From: Sphingomonadales bacterium UBA1936 | GTDB lineage: Bacteria > Pseudomonadota > Alphaproteobacteria > Sphingomonadales > Sphingomonadaceae | Reading direction: 5' to 3' | Assembly (NCBI GenBank): GCA_002336985.1 | Contig: DDFE01000114.1 | Coordinates: 9,679-19,599, forward strand | DNA length: 9,921 bases | Shown: positions 1 to 7,375 of the stretch, piece by piece | Layout of the letters: every line of letters starts with the position of its first letter | How positions within the stretch are numbered: position 1 is the stretch's first letter | Notes under the pieces: model-generated | What the model was told of the DNA's origin: nothing | What the model saw: only the letters and a program-made list of their open reading frames with translations | Database searches by the model: none | Position numbers and translations under genes: made by a program

Positions 1-71
1 ACGGCTGCCTCCATGCGCCCCGGGTTCGGGCGGCAACCGCCGTCGAAGAAGACCTTCAGGCGGTGGCTCAG
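1..71 (-). CDS. RNase H-fold (RNase HI/reverse-transcriptase-like) protein, N-terminal part only, probable CTG start
   Basis: The minus strand from position 71 reads LSHRLKVFFDGGCRPNPGRM and then EAAV before leaving the window. A beta strand followed by FDGG-x-R-x-NPG is the start of RNase HI-fold proteins, where the Asp (residue 10 here, positions 44-42) is the first metal-binding carboxylate of the DEDD set. Such proteins cleave the RNA strand of RNA-DNA hybrids; which subfamily this is cannot be told from 23 codons. This frame has a stop at 143-141, and no ATG, GTG or TTG between that stop and the motif. The only ATG (14-12) lies after the catalytic Asp. The best start is therefore the CTG at 71-69. 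It overlaps the TGA of the DUF1801 gene in a CTGA arrangement and has GAAGAAGGG (86-78) 6 nt upstream. A second CTG (59-57) is possible. The fold call is fairly safe; the start is an inference. Confidence 0.62.
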   Translation of the reverse strand, partial: MSHRLKVFFDGGCRPNPGRMEAA

Positions 72-451
72 CGCTTGCCCTTCTTCGTGTTCAGCGCTGC
101 TGCCGCGGCGAACAGCGCCTTCAGTCCCGCGTCGTCGATCTTATCGCCTTCCATGAAATCGATTGCGCGGCGGACGTTGCCGTCGAGGCTCGAATTGAAC
201 AGGCCCTTGGGATCGTCGAGCGCCGCGCCCTTGACAAAGGTCAGCTTGATCTTGTCCTTGTAGGATTCGCCCGTGCACACGATGCCGCCGCCAGCGTACC
301 AGGTGGGCACGCCGCGCCATTTCCATTCCTCGATCACATCGGGAATGGCGTCCTTGATAAGCTCTCGCGCCCGGGCAAGCATTTCGCCGCGCCAGCCGCC
401 AAGTTCCGCGATGCGGTCGTCGATAAGTTCCGAGGGGGATTTGTCGGCCAT
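68..451 (-). CDS. DUF1801 (YdhG-like) domain protein
   Basis: A 127-residue protein that fits the small DUF1801/YdhG family, whose members have a compact fold and mostly unknown function; some relatives have been called iron chaperones. The family signature is visible: IDDRIAELGGWR (about 10-21), LIKDAIPDVIEEWKW (31-45), then VPTW and a glycine-rich turn (48-57), a KDKIKLTF strand (65-72), and a basic tail ending in KKGKR. No signal peptide or membrane segment is present, so it should be cytoplasmic. I chose the ATG at 451-449 because GAAGGA (467-462) lies 10 nt upstream. A longer frame reaches 496, but its extra 15 residues (MDCFATLAMT...) are translated from the inverted repeat at 467-541 and are not family-like. 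It follows the operon by about 100 nt and is probably translationally coupled to the RNase H-like gene. The family assignment is good; the function is unknown. Confidence 0.82.
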   Translation of the reverse strand: MADKSPSELIDDRIAELGGWRGEMLARARELIKDAIPDVIEEWKWRGVPTWYAGGGIVCTGESYKDKIKLTFVKGAALDDPKGLFNSSLDGNVRRAIDFMEGDKIDDAGLKALFAAAAALNTKKGKR

Positions 452-466
452 GGCTTGGTCATCCTT

Positions 467-541
467 CGTCATTGCGAGCGTAGCGAAGCAATCCAAGGAC
501 CGCGAGAGGGTATGGATCGCTTCGCTGCGCTCGCGATGACG
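467..541. repeat. Imperfect inverted repeat, 29-bp arms, 17-nt spacer
   Basis: The left arm (467-495) begins CGTCATTGCGAGCG. The right arm (513-541) is its reverse complement with 26 of 29 positions matching. The three differences are transitions, so in a plus-strand transcript two of them become G-U pairs. The spacer is 496-512. The arm sequence (GCGAGCG-AGCGAAGC core) is the kind of short dispersed repeat that recurs in intergenic regions of many proteobacterial genomes and yields spurious peptides such as MDCFATLAMT; that statement is from general knowledge. It begins 7 nt past the stop of the hydratase/dehydrogenase gene and its left edge touches the Shine-Dalgarno of the DUF1801 gene. 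As RNA it would form a long hairpin that could end, protect or attenuate the operon message. There is no T-run after it, so it is not a classic intrinsic terminator. Confidence 0.85.
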
Positions 542-548
542 GCTGAGG

Positions 549-2555
549 CTAAGCCTTCGCCTTCAGGCTCTTCGCCACCGCGAACCCGTGCTTTTCCAGT
601 CCCGCGACGATCTTCTTCGCGCCTTCCAGGTCGCCCCAGAACATCGGGCCGCCGCGATAGACCGGCCAGCCATAGCCATAGATCCACACGACATCGATGT
701 CCGACGCGCGCTGGGCCTTGCTCTCTTCGAGGATCAGATAGCCCTCGTTGACCATGGGGTAGAGCGTGCGTTCGACGATCTCCTCATCGGTGATCTCGCG
801 CTTGGTATGCCCTTCCTTCGCCGAGAAATCGTCGATGATCTTCTGCACTTCGGCGCTGGGCGTGGGGTTCCGCTTTTCGTCGTAATCGTAGAAGCCCTTG
901 CCGGTCTTCTGCCCCCAGCGGCCGACAGCACAGAGCGCATCGCGGACGTTTTCGATGCGGTTCGGGTCGCGGTGCCAGCCGATGTCGACCCCGGCGAGGT
1001 CGCTCATCTGGAACGGCCCCATCGGCATGCCGAAATCGACATGGACCTTGTCGACCTGCGCGGGCGTGGCGCCCTCCATCAGCAGCTTCATCGCCTCGAC
1101 CTGGCGCGGCATCAGCATGCGGTTGCCGATGAAGCCGTGGCAGACGCCGGCGACGACCGCGACCTTGCCGATCTTCTTGGCGAGGCCCATCGCGGTCACG
1201 AGTGCATCGGGTGCGGTCTTTTCGCCGCGCACGACCTCCAGCAGCTTCATGACGTTGGCGGGCGAGAAGAAGTGCATGCCCAGCACGTCCTGCGGCCGCG
1301 AGGTGCTGGCCGCGATCTCGTCGATGTCGAGATAGCTGGTGTTCGACGCCAGGATCGCGCCGGGCTTGGCGATCTTGTCGAGCTTGCCGAAGATGTCCTT
1401 CTTGATCTCCATCTGCTCGAACACCGCCTCGATGATCAGGTCGCAATCGGCGAGGTCTTCGAGGCTGAGCGAGGGCTTCAGCAGGCCCATGGCCCCTTCG
1501 ACCTGTTCGGGCTTGATGCGGCCCTTGGCGGCGGTCGCCTCGTAATTCTTGCGGATGATGCCGGTGCCCTTGTCGAGCGCTTCCTGCTTCATCTCGACGA
1601 TGGTGACGGGGATGCCCGCCGACAGGAAGTTCATCGAAATGCCGCCGCCCATCGTGCCCGCGCCGATCACGCCGACGCGCTTGATGTCGCGCGGCTTCAC
1701 ATCGTCACCGATGCCGTCGATCTTCTGCGCCTGACGTTCGGCGAAAAAGATGTGGCGCTGTGCGGCCGACTGGGTGCCGAACATCAGCTTCATGAACTGT
1801 TCGCGTTCGAACTTGATACCCTCGTCGAAGGGCAGGCGGGTCGCCGCCTCGACACAGGCGATGTTGGCGGCGGGCGCCTCGAAGCCGCGGAACTTGCGCG
1901 CGTTCGCCTTTGCATAGGCGTCGATGCTCGCCGGGACGCCCTTGACCGGCAGGTCGCGAGAAGGGCGGGGGCCCTTGGCGATGCATTCGCGGGCAAAGGC
2001 GATGGCGTCGGCGGCGAGGCTGTCTTCGCCGGCGAGCTTGTCGACCAGGCCGACCTCAAGCGCCTTCTTCGCGCCGATCGGTGAACCGCCCGCGCACAAC
2101 TCGACCGCGGTTTCGATGCCCGCGACGCGCGGAAGGCGCTGGGTTCCGCCAGCACCGGGCAACAGGCCGAGTTTCACCTCGGGCGTGCCGATCTTCGCGG
2201 AAGGGACGGCGATACGGTAATGGCAGCCGAGCGTGACTTCACACCCGCCGCCCAGTGCCGTGCCATGGATCGCGGCGACGACCGGCTTGGTGCAGGCTTC
2301 GATCGCATCGACGACCGCGGGCAGCATCGGTTCGACCGGAGGCTTGGTGAATTCGGTGATGTCCGCACCCGCGAAGAAGGTGCGTCCGTCGCAGCGGATG
2401 ACCACCGCCTTCACGCTGTCGTCGGCCATCGCCGCCTTGATCCCGGCGTCGAGGCCGATCCGCACTGCCGCGCCAAGCGCGTTCACGGGCGGGTTGTTGC
2501 TGGTGATGACGAGGACGTCGTCATGCTTTTCGGTGGTGATCGGGCTGTCGGTCAT
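549..2555 (-). CDS. Bifunctional enoyl-CoA hydratase / 3-hydroxyacyl-CoA dehydrogenase (FadJ/FadB alpha-like)
   Basis: A 668-residue cytoplasmic beta-oxidation enzyme that hydrates 2-enoyl-CoA and then oxidises 3-hydroxyacyl-CoA with NAD. The N-terminal hydratase (crotonase) domain covers about 1-200: FAGAD (61-65) and LGGG (101-104) form the oxyanion hole, and both catalytic glutamates are present, E106 in GGGCEV and E126 in TPEVKLG. The Rossmann domain begins near 292 with GAGTMG (298-303), followed by SNTS (404-407) and the catalytic dyad H428 (GMHFFSP) and E440 (KLLEVV). The C-terminal dehydrogenase domains follow from about 475 (GVCHGFIGNRM) and end in KSLKAKA. The length and domain order match FadJ and peroxisomal bifunctional enzymes. 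The ATG at 2555 has GGAG 6 nt upstream; an upstream TTG at 2582 would overlap the esterase gene and has weaker support. It is the last gene of the run, 16 nt after the esterase stop. No thiolase partner is visible. I leave the symbol blank because several paralogues share this architecture. Confidence 0.93.
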   Translation of the reverse strand: MTDSPITTEKHDDVLVITSNNPPVNALGAAVRIGLDAGIKAAMADDSVKAVVIRCDGRTFFAGADITEFTKPPVEPMLPAVVDAIEACTKPVVAAIHGTALGGGCEVTLGCHYRIAVPSAKIGTPEVKLGLLPGAGGTQRLPRVAGIETAVELCAGGSPIGAKKALEVGLVDKLAGEDSLAADAIAFARECIAKGPRPSRDLPVKGVPASIDAYAKANARKFRGFEAPAANIACVEAATRLPFDEGIKFEREQFMKLMFGTQSAAQRHIFFAERQAQKIDGIGDDVKPRDIKRVGVIGAGTMGGGISMNFLSAGIPVTIVEMKQEALDKGTGIIRKNYEATAAKGRIKPEQVEGAMGLLKPSLSLEDLADCDLIIEAVFEQMEIKKDIFGKLDKIAKPGAILASNTSYLDIDEIAASTSRPQDVLGMHFFSPANVMKLLEVVRGEKTAPDALVTAMGLAKKIGKVAVVAGVCHGFIGNRMLMPRQVEAMKLLMEGATPAQVDKVHVDFGMPMGPFQMSDLAGVDIGWHRDPNRIENVRDALCAVGRWGQKTGKGFYDYDEKRNPTPSAEVQKIIDDFSAKEGHTKREITDEEIVERTLYPMVNEGYLILEESKAQRASDIDVVWIYGYGWPVYRGGPMFWGDLEGAKKIVAGLEKHGFAVAKSLKAKA

Positions 2556-2571
2556 GTCTTTCTCCAAAGCG

Positions 2572-3798
2572 TCAGCCAACAAGGGCCGAATAAAGCATCG
2601 TCTTGATTTCGCGGCGAACGGGATAGGCGTTCGACGGCATCAGCTGCGTCATGAAGATCATGATCACATCGTCGACCGGATCGACGAAGAATGCGGTCGA
2701 GAACATGCCACCCCAGTAGAATTCGCCCTGGTTGCAGTGGCTCATGGTCGCGGGCGCATCGATTACCGTGCCGAAGCCAAGGCCGAAGCCGACGCCCGCG
2801 TTCTCCGCCTCGCTGAACAGGCTGCGCGACATCTGGGTCAGGTCGCCGCCGCCGGGGAGGTGGTTGGCGGCCATCAGCTTTACCGTATGCGGGCTGACGA
2901 TCCGCGCGCCATCCAGCTCGCCGCCGTTCAGCAGCATCCGCGCGAAACGGTGGTAGTCGGCAAGGGTCGAAACGAGTCCGCCGCCGCCGGAGAAATAGCC
3001 GGGCTTGCCTGCCCATGCGGTCGTGGCCCCGGCATCGTACATCTTCATGCGGACCTGCGGGTCCCAGACGTAGCAGTCGGCGACCCGGTCGATCTTCGAT
3101 GCGGGAACCTGGAAATGCGTGTCGGTCATGCCCAGCGGTGTGAAGATATGGTCGGTGAAATAGTCGGACAGCGTCTGCCCCGACAACCGCTCGACGACGG
3201 CGCCCAGGATGTCGGTTGAGATCGAATAGTTCCACGCGGTGCCGGGGTCGAACTCGATCGGCAGGCTGGATACCTGCGCGACGAATTCGTCCATCGACGG
3301 GCCGGTGAATTTCTCGAACCCCAGCTTGCGGTACGCCGCGTCGACGTTGCTGCGCTCCTGGAAACTGTAGGTCAGGCCCGAGGTATGGCGCAGCAGGTCG
3401 ATCATGCGGATCGGTGTTGCAGGCGGGCGCGTGACGAACGGTGTATTGCCGCCACCGCTGACGAAGACACCGGTCTTTGCGAATTCCGGCAGTACTTTCG
3501 TGATCGGGTCCGACAGCGCGATTCTGCCCTGTTCGACCAGCTGCATGAACGCGATCGAGGTGACCGGCTTCGTCATCGATGCGATGCGGAAGATGGCATC
3601 GCTTTTCAGGGCCTCGCCCGGCCGCGCCTCGCCCATGACTGACAGATGCGCGACTTCGTCGCCGCGCCCGATCAGCAGCGCCGCATGCGGAAAGCGCCCG
3701 CCGTCGATGTATTTCGTCTTCAGGTGCGCATCGATCCGCGCGAGGCGTTCGGGGTCGAAGCCGAGTTCGGCGGGGTCGGACAATGTGGGCAGGGTCAT
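2572..3798 (-). CDS. Serine hydrolase of the class C beta-lactamase fold (family VIII esterase type)
   Basis: A 408-residue protein with the beta-lactamase/transpeptidase fold. Motifs: nucleophile S74 in SMTK (74-77, the SxxK motif), Y191 in NYSIST (190-195) replacing the YxN of true beta-lactamases, and WGG (362-364) in the place of the KTG/HxG motif. YS- and WGG motifs are typical of family VIII carboxylesterases (EstB type), so hydrolysis of an ester or lactone is more likely than antibiotic resistance. There is no signal peptide: the N-terminus is MTLPTLSDPAELGFDPERLA. This points to cytoplasmic action, again unlike AmpC. Its ATG overlaps the TGA of the aldo/keto reductase by 4 nt (ATGA), and GGAG lies 10 nt upstream. 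In the operon it could release the substrate (hydroxy acid, lactone or ester) that the downstream acyl-CoA enzymes handle; that role is inferred. The fold call is firm and the substrate unknown. Confidence 0.9.
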   Translation of the reverse strand: MTLPTLSDPAELGFDPERLARIDAHLKTKYIDGGRFPHAALLIGRGDEVAHLSVMGEARPGEALKSDAIFRIASMTKPVTSIAFMQLVEQGRIALSDPITKVLPEFAKTGVFVSGGGNTPFVTRPPATPIRMIDLLRHTSGLTYSFQERSNVDAAYRKLGFEKFTGPSMDEFVAQVSSLPIEFDPGTAWNYSISTDILGAVVERLSGQTLSDYFTDHIFTPLGMTDTHFQVPASKIDRVADCYVWDPQVRMKMYDAGATTAWAGKPGYFSGGGGLVSTLADYHRFARMLLNGGELDGARIVSPHTVKLMAANHLPGGGDLTQMSRSLFSEAENAGVGFGLGFGTVIDAPATMSHCNQGEFYWGGMFSTAFFVDPVDDVIMIFMTQLMPSNAYPVRREIKTMLYSALVG

Positions 3799-4757
3799 CG
3801 TGGCATGTCTCCGAACGCCGGCAACGCCGCGAGGATTGCCTCTGCCTTTGCGAACAATGCCGGATCGATGGTCAGGCCGCTCGCCTTCGCATTGTCGCTG
3901 ACCTGATCGGGGCGGCTGGCGCCGACGATCGCGCTCGCCACGTTCGATTCGCGCAAGACCCAGGCGAGCGCGAACTGCGCCAGCGTGCAGCCTGCTTCTT
4001 CGGCAAGCGGGATGAGCTTTGCGACGGCTTCGAGGACGTGCGGTTCGAGGAACCGTCCGATGAACCCGCCCATCTCGTCGCTCGTCGCGCGGCTGCCGGC
4101 GGGTGGCGGCGTGCCGGGCTTATACTTGCCGGTCAGCACACCCTGCGCGAGCGGGGACCAGACGATCTGCGAAATGCCGTTCGCGGCACACAGCGGAATG
4201 ACCTTCGCCTCCGGCCGACGCCACAGCAGCGAATATTGCGGCTGCGACGACACGAACTTGACCGTGCCGGGGACGGCCAGCGAGTCCTCGATGTTCTTCG
4301 GCGACCATTCGGAAAAGCCGATGGCGCGCGCCTTGCCACTGCGCACGACAGCGCTCAGGGCGTCCATCGTTTCCTCGATCGGCGTTTCCGCATCGTAGCG
4401 ATGGCATTGGTAGAGATCGATATAATCGGTCTGCAGGCGCTGGAGGCTCGCGTCGACCTGCTTTTCGATCTGTGCACGAGACAGGCCGCTGTCGGTATCG
4501 GTCATCGGGAAGAACAGCTTGGTCGCCAGCACATAGCTGTCGCGCGGCCGCCCTTTCAGCGCTTCGCCCAGGAACGTCTCCGCCGCGCCCCTGCCATAGA
4601 TATTGGCCGTGTCGATGAAGTTGATCCCTTCATCGAACGCGCGGGCAAGGCAGGCGCGCGCCGCATCGCTTTCCACGCCCAGGCCATAGGTCAGCCAGCT
4701 GCCCAGGCAGATTTCGGACACCGAAATGCCGCTGTCGCCGAGCTCACGATACTTCAT
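3795..4757 (-). CDS. Aldo/keto reductase (Kv-beta/AKR6-like)
   Basis: A 320-residue (alpha/beta)8-barrel oxidoreductase that should reduce an aldehyde or ketone with NADPH. The catalytic tetrad is intact: D49 (FIDTA), Y54 (IYGRG), K80 (ATKLFF) and H119 (YQCHRYD). The start MKYRELGDSGISVSEICLGS, the GFSEW strand (about 158), SPLAQGVLTGKY (near 215-226) and the VGASRPDQV cofactor loop near the end resemble the potassium-channel beta-subunit and YghZ/L-glyceraldehyde-phosphate-reductase group. The open frame runs on upstream to 5570, but those residues are arginine-rich shadow translation of the SDR gene, so I start at the ATG at 4757. That ATG overlaps the SDR stop in an ATGA arrangement, with AGGA upstream inside the SDR gene. 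The family is clear. The physiological carbonyl substrate is not; by position it may act on an oxo or aldehyde intermediate of the pathway. Confidence 0.92.
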   Translation of the reverse strand: MKYRELGDSGISVSEICLGSWLTYGLGVESDAARACLARAFDEGINFIDTANIYGRGAAETFLGEALKGRPRDSYVLATKLFFPMTDTDSGLSRAQIEKQVDASLQRLQTDYIDLYQCHRYDAETPIEETMDALSAVVRSGKARAIGFSEWSPKNIEDSLAVPGTVKFVSSQPQYSLLWRRPEAKVIPLCAANGISQIVWSPLAQGVLTGKYKPGTPPPAGSRATSDEMGGFIGRFLEPHVLEAVAKLIPLAEEAGCTLAQFALAWVLRESNVASAIVGASRPDQVSDNAKASGLTIDPALFAKAEAILAALPAFGDMPR

Positions 4758-5554
4758 ACTGCGGTCTTTCCTGTCATCTGGCGCGTTACCGGGTGCGAGC
4801 TGGACAGCCCGCCGTCGACCGCGATCGCCTGTCCGTTGACGTAGCTCGACTGGTCGGACGCAAGGAACAGCGCGACATTGGCGAGTTCGACCGGTTGCGC
4901 GCCGCGCCGCAGCGGGTTCAGGCGGCCGACCTTGTCCTCGACTCCCTTTTCGCGGGCATAGTCGAACACCGGCTGGGTCATGCCGGTCTCGGTGAGGCCG
5001 GGGCAAAGTGCGTTCACGCGGACGCCGGTATCGCTCAGCTGCTGAGCCGACGTCTGTGCCAAGTTGATGACTCCCGCTTTGGACGCCGAATAGCTGGGGC
5101 CGCCTGCGCCTGAGCGGATGCCTGCAACGCTTGCCGTCAGGATGATCGACCCGCCGCGTCCCTGGTCCCACATGCGTTTGCCCGCGTGTTTCACCATCAG
5201 CATCGGGCCGATCAGGTTGACGCGCAGCACTTCGGCCATGTGTTCGGGCGTGGTTTCGAAAATGCCGTCCATGCCGCCGGAGACGCCCGCATTGGCAAAG
5301 GCGACATCGATGCCGCCGTAGGATGCGACGGCGGCTTCGACCATCTTCGCGACATCGCTCTCGACGCCCGCATCCATCTGCATCGCGGTCACGGTGCCGC
5401 CGCTCGCCGCAATGGCCTTTGCGGTTTCGTGGACGCTGTCGGATTTGTCGCCGATAACGAGTTTCGCGCCTTCTGACGCGAACAGCATGGCGGAGGCGCG
5501 GCCGATGCCCGAACCCGCACCGGTGATGACGGCGACTTTTCCTGCGAGCATCAT
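4754..5554 (-). CDS. Short-chain dehydrogenase/reductase (classical SDR, NAD-type pocket)
   Basis: A 266-residue classical SDR. The glycine-rich loop TGAGSGIG is at 11-18, an acidic D36 follows beta-strand 2 (LVIGDK), which favours NAD over NADP, NAG is at 88-90, and the catalytic tetrad is N113, S142, Y155 and K159 (YSASK). PG (185-186) and the C-terminal DGG (247-249) are typical. A tail of about 17 residues (SSSHPVTRQMTGKTAV) follows the usual end. NAD preference suggests oxidation of a hydroxy group. The start MMLAGK at 5554 overlaps the TGA of the preceding SDR (ATGATG) and has GGAGG 9 nt upstream within that gene; the second ATG (5551) is an equally workable start. It sits between another SDR and the aldo/keto reductase, both in overlapping frames. 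The family is certain; the substrate is unknown. Confidence 0.93.
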   Translation of the reverse strand: MMLAGKVAVITGAGSGIGRASAMLFASEGAKLVIGDKSDSVHETAKAIAASGGTVTAMQMDAGVESDVAKMVEAAVASYGGIDVAFANAGVSGGMDGIFETTPEHMAEVLRVNLIGPMLMVKHAGKRMWDQGRGGSIILTASVAGIRSGAGGPSYSASKAGVINLAQTSAQQLSDTGVRVNALCPGLTETGMTQPVFDYAREKGVEDKVGRLNPLRRGAQPVELANVALFLASDQSSYVNGQAIAVDGGLSSSHPVTRQMTGKTAV

Positions 5555-6312
5555 ACGATGACACCTCCATCGAGCGAGATTGTCTGGCCGGTCATGAAGC
5601 TGGACGCCTCGCTGGCCAGAAACACTGCCGCGCCTGCGATCTCGTGCGGTTCGCCGATACGGCCGAGACATGCACTTGCCGTCGATGCTTTCAGCACTTC
5701 GGGATTTTCCCACAAGGCGCGGGCGAAATCGGTCTTCACCAGGCCGGGCGCGATGGCGTTGACGCGGACATTGTCGCTGCCGAATTCGCGCGCCAGGTTC
5801 CGGGTCATCTGGATATCGGCCGCCTTGGTGATCGCATAGACGCCCAGGTTCACCGCGCCGCGCAATCCGCCGACCGATGAGATCAGGATGATCGACCCCG
5901 ATTTCCGCGCGCGCATTTCCGGCGCGACCATCTGGATCAGCCAGTGCTGCGCGATGATATTGTGGTCGAGCGTGTTGCGGAACATCTCGTCGGTGATGGT
6001 CCCCATCGGCCCATAGTGAGGGTTGGATGCCGCGTTGCAGACGAGGACATCGACCTTGCCGAACGCCTTGCGCGCCTCGTCGACAAGCGCCTGCAGCGAG
6101 TCCTTCGACGACAGGCTGGACGTGACAGCGATGGCGGCGTCCGGATGCTTCGCGTTGATGCCGTTGGCGACGGCCCGGCAGTCTTCGAGCTTGCGGCTGG
6201 TGATCACGACCTTTGCGCCGTGGTCCGCGAATTCTTCGGCAATGGCCTGCCCGATGCCGCGCGACGACCCGGTCACGATCGCGACCCTGCCGGTCATGTC
6301 GAACTGGTTCAT
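5551..6312 (-). CDS. Short-chain dehydrogenase/reductase (DHRS4-like, NADP-type pocket)
   Basis: A 253-residue classical SDR. TGSSRGIG is at 14-21 and SRK at 39-41; the arginines in both places favour NADP(H), in contrast to the neighbouring SDR. The active site is N118, S145/S146, Y159 and K163 (YAITK). The NAASNPHYGP stretch (93-102) resembles the NAA-NP signature of DHRS4-type carbonyl reductases and fungal/bacterial relatives often annotated beside acyl-CoA genes. The start at 6312 has GGAG 6 nt upstream and lies 1 nt after the kinase stop (TGAGATG), so translation is probably coupled. In the Pseudomonas levulinate pathway an SDR (LvaD) reduces the 4-oxoacyl-CoA to the 4-hydroxyacyl-CoA just before the kinase step. 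This SDR, directly next to the kinase gene, is a reasonable candidate for that role, but this is inference from context. Confidence 0.93.
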   Translation of the reverse strand: MNQFDMTGRVAIVTGSSRGIGQAIAEEFADHGAKVVITSRKLEDCRAVANGINAKHPDAAIAVTSSLSSKDSLQALVDEARKAFGKVDVLVCNAASNPHYGPMGTITDEMFRNTLDHNIIAQHWLIQMVAPEMRARKSGSIILISSVGGLRGAVNLGVYAITKAADIQMTRNLAREFGSDNVRVNAIAPGLVKTDFARALWENPEVLKASTASACLGRIGEPHEIAGAAVFLASEASSFMTGQTISLDGGVIV

Positions 6313-6313
6313 C

Positions 6314-7375
6314 TCAGGCTCCTGCTAATTGGGCGAAATGCCAGGCAGCGTTGGCGAGGTGCGGGACACGGGTCGCCATTTCGGCGGCATGGGCGGAGGA
6401 GGCGGTGCCGTCTATCACGCGCTTCTTGATGCCCTGGACGATGCCCGCGAGGCGGAACAGGTTGAAGGCGAAATACCAGTTGAGATCAGGGATGCCGTCG
6501 CGCCCGGTCGCGGCGCAGTAGCGCGCAACCGCTTCTTCCAGGGTAGGGATGCCGGTTTCGGGACCGGTAAGGCCTTTCACGCCGGACCGCCCTTCGGGTT
6601 CGGTGACCCAGTTCATCAGCAGGTACGCAACATCCGCCAGCGGATCGCCCAGCGTCGACAATTCCCAGTCGAGAACCGCCATCACCCGTGGTTCGCTTGC
6701 ATGGAAGATCATGTTGTCGATGCGGTAGTCGCCGTGGACGATGCTGGTGCGCGTCTGTTCGGGCACGGTGCGCGGCAAATATTCGATCAGCGATTCCATC
6801 GCATCGAGCCGCTCGGTTTCCGACCCGCGATATTGCTTGGTCCAGCGGCCGACCTGCCGCTCGAAGTAATTCCCGGGCTTGCCGTATTCGGCGAGACCTG
6901 CCGCCTGGTAATCGACATTGTGAAGTGCGGCGAGCGTGTCGATCATCGCGTTGTAAGTCGCGGTGCGCTGCGCAGGCGTCAGGTCGGGCAGGCCGCCGTC
7001 CCATAACGTCCGGCCCTCGACCATCGCCATGACGTAGAACCAAGAACCCAGCACGCTGTCGTCGGTGCACAGGCCATAGGGTCGGGCAACGGGAAAGCCG
7101 GTCGGGTGCAATCCGGCGATCACTGCATATTCCCGGTCCACCGCATGGGCGCTGGGGAGCAACGGACCGAATGGCTTGCGGCGGAGGACATAAGCGCCGG
7201 ACGGGCTGTCGAGACGATAGGTCGGGTTGGACTGGCCCCCGGCGAATTTGCGTGCGGTGACCGGACCGGTGAAGCTCTCGACGTTCGCCGACATCCACGC
7301 GGCAAGCTTTGCCTCGTCCAGCCTGTCCTGTCCGGTCGGCTCGATCGTGCCGACGAAATCCTTCGATGCGTCCAT
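6314..7375 (-). CDS. ACAD10/11-type phosphotransferase (APH-fold, predicted 4-hydroxyacyl-CoA kinase)
   Basis: A 353-residue kinase of the aminoglycoside-phosphotransferase fold, in the subgroup that forms the N-terminal half of animal ACAD10/ACAD11. Visible parts: the nucleotide loop FAGGQSNPTY (44-53), lysine K67 in VLRRKPFGPLLPSAHAVDRE, the Brenner-type catalytic loop HGDYRIDN (214-221) with D216 and N221, and the metal-binding D236 in VLDWELSTLGDPLADVAYL. The RRKP-FGPLLPSAH-V-RE stretch separates this group from drug-resistance APHs. The animal enzymes and the Pseudomonas LvaA kinase phosphorylate 4-hydroxyacyl-CoAs; I infer the same chemistry here because an ACAD11-like dehydrogenase is in the same operon. 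The start ATG overlaps the alcohol dehydrogenase stop by 1 nt (TAATG). Its stop is 1 nt before the next start. The fold and subgroup are well supported; the substrate is not proven. Confidence 0.9.
   Translation of the reverse strand: MDASKDFVGTIEPTGQDRLDEAKLAAWMSANVESFTGPVTARKFAGGQSNPTYRLDSPSGAYVLRRKPFGPLLPSAHAVDREYAVIAGLHPTGFPVARPYGLCTDDSVLGSWFYVMAMVEGRTLWDGGLPDLTPAQRTATYNAMIDTLAALHNVDYQAAGLAEYGKPGNYFERQVGRWTKQYRGSETERLDAMESLIEYLPRTVPEQTRTSIVHGDYRIDNMIFHASEPRVMAVLDWELSTLGDPLADVAYLLMNWVTEPEGRSGVKGLTGPETGIPTLEEAVARYCAATGRDGIPDLNWYFAFNLFRLAGIVQGIKKRVIDGTASSAHAAEMATRVPHLANAAWHFAQLAGA

Noticed and set aside
588..2084. A 498-codon open frame on the plus strand opposite the hydratase/dehydrogenase gene
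   Set aside because: It is antisense to a gene with intact catalytic motifs, its product is a low-complexity mix of A, D, R and L without recognisable motifs, and long antisense frames are expected in GC-rich coding DNA.
2556..2582. TTG start at 2582 for the hydratase/dehydrogenase gene
   Set aside because: The ATG at 2555 has GGAG at an ideal 6-nt spacing, while the TTG would add nine residues overlapping the esterase gene and lacks a comparable ribosome site.
2233..3219. A 328-codon open frame on the plus strand across the esterase/hydratase junction
   Set aside because: It is antisense to two well-supported genes, with no family motif and no convincing ribosome site.
4758..5570. Upstream extension of the aldo/keto reductase frame giving a 591-residue product
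   Set aside because: The extra residues are arginine-rich shadow translation across the SDR gene, which has a complete classical SDR sequence in its own frame. The AKR fold begins at MKYRELG (4757).
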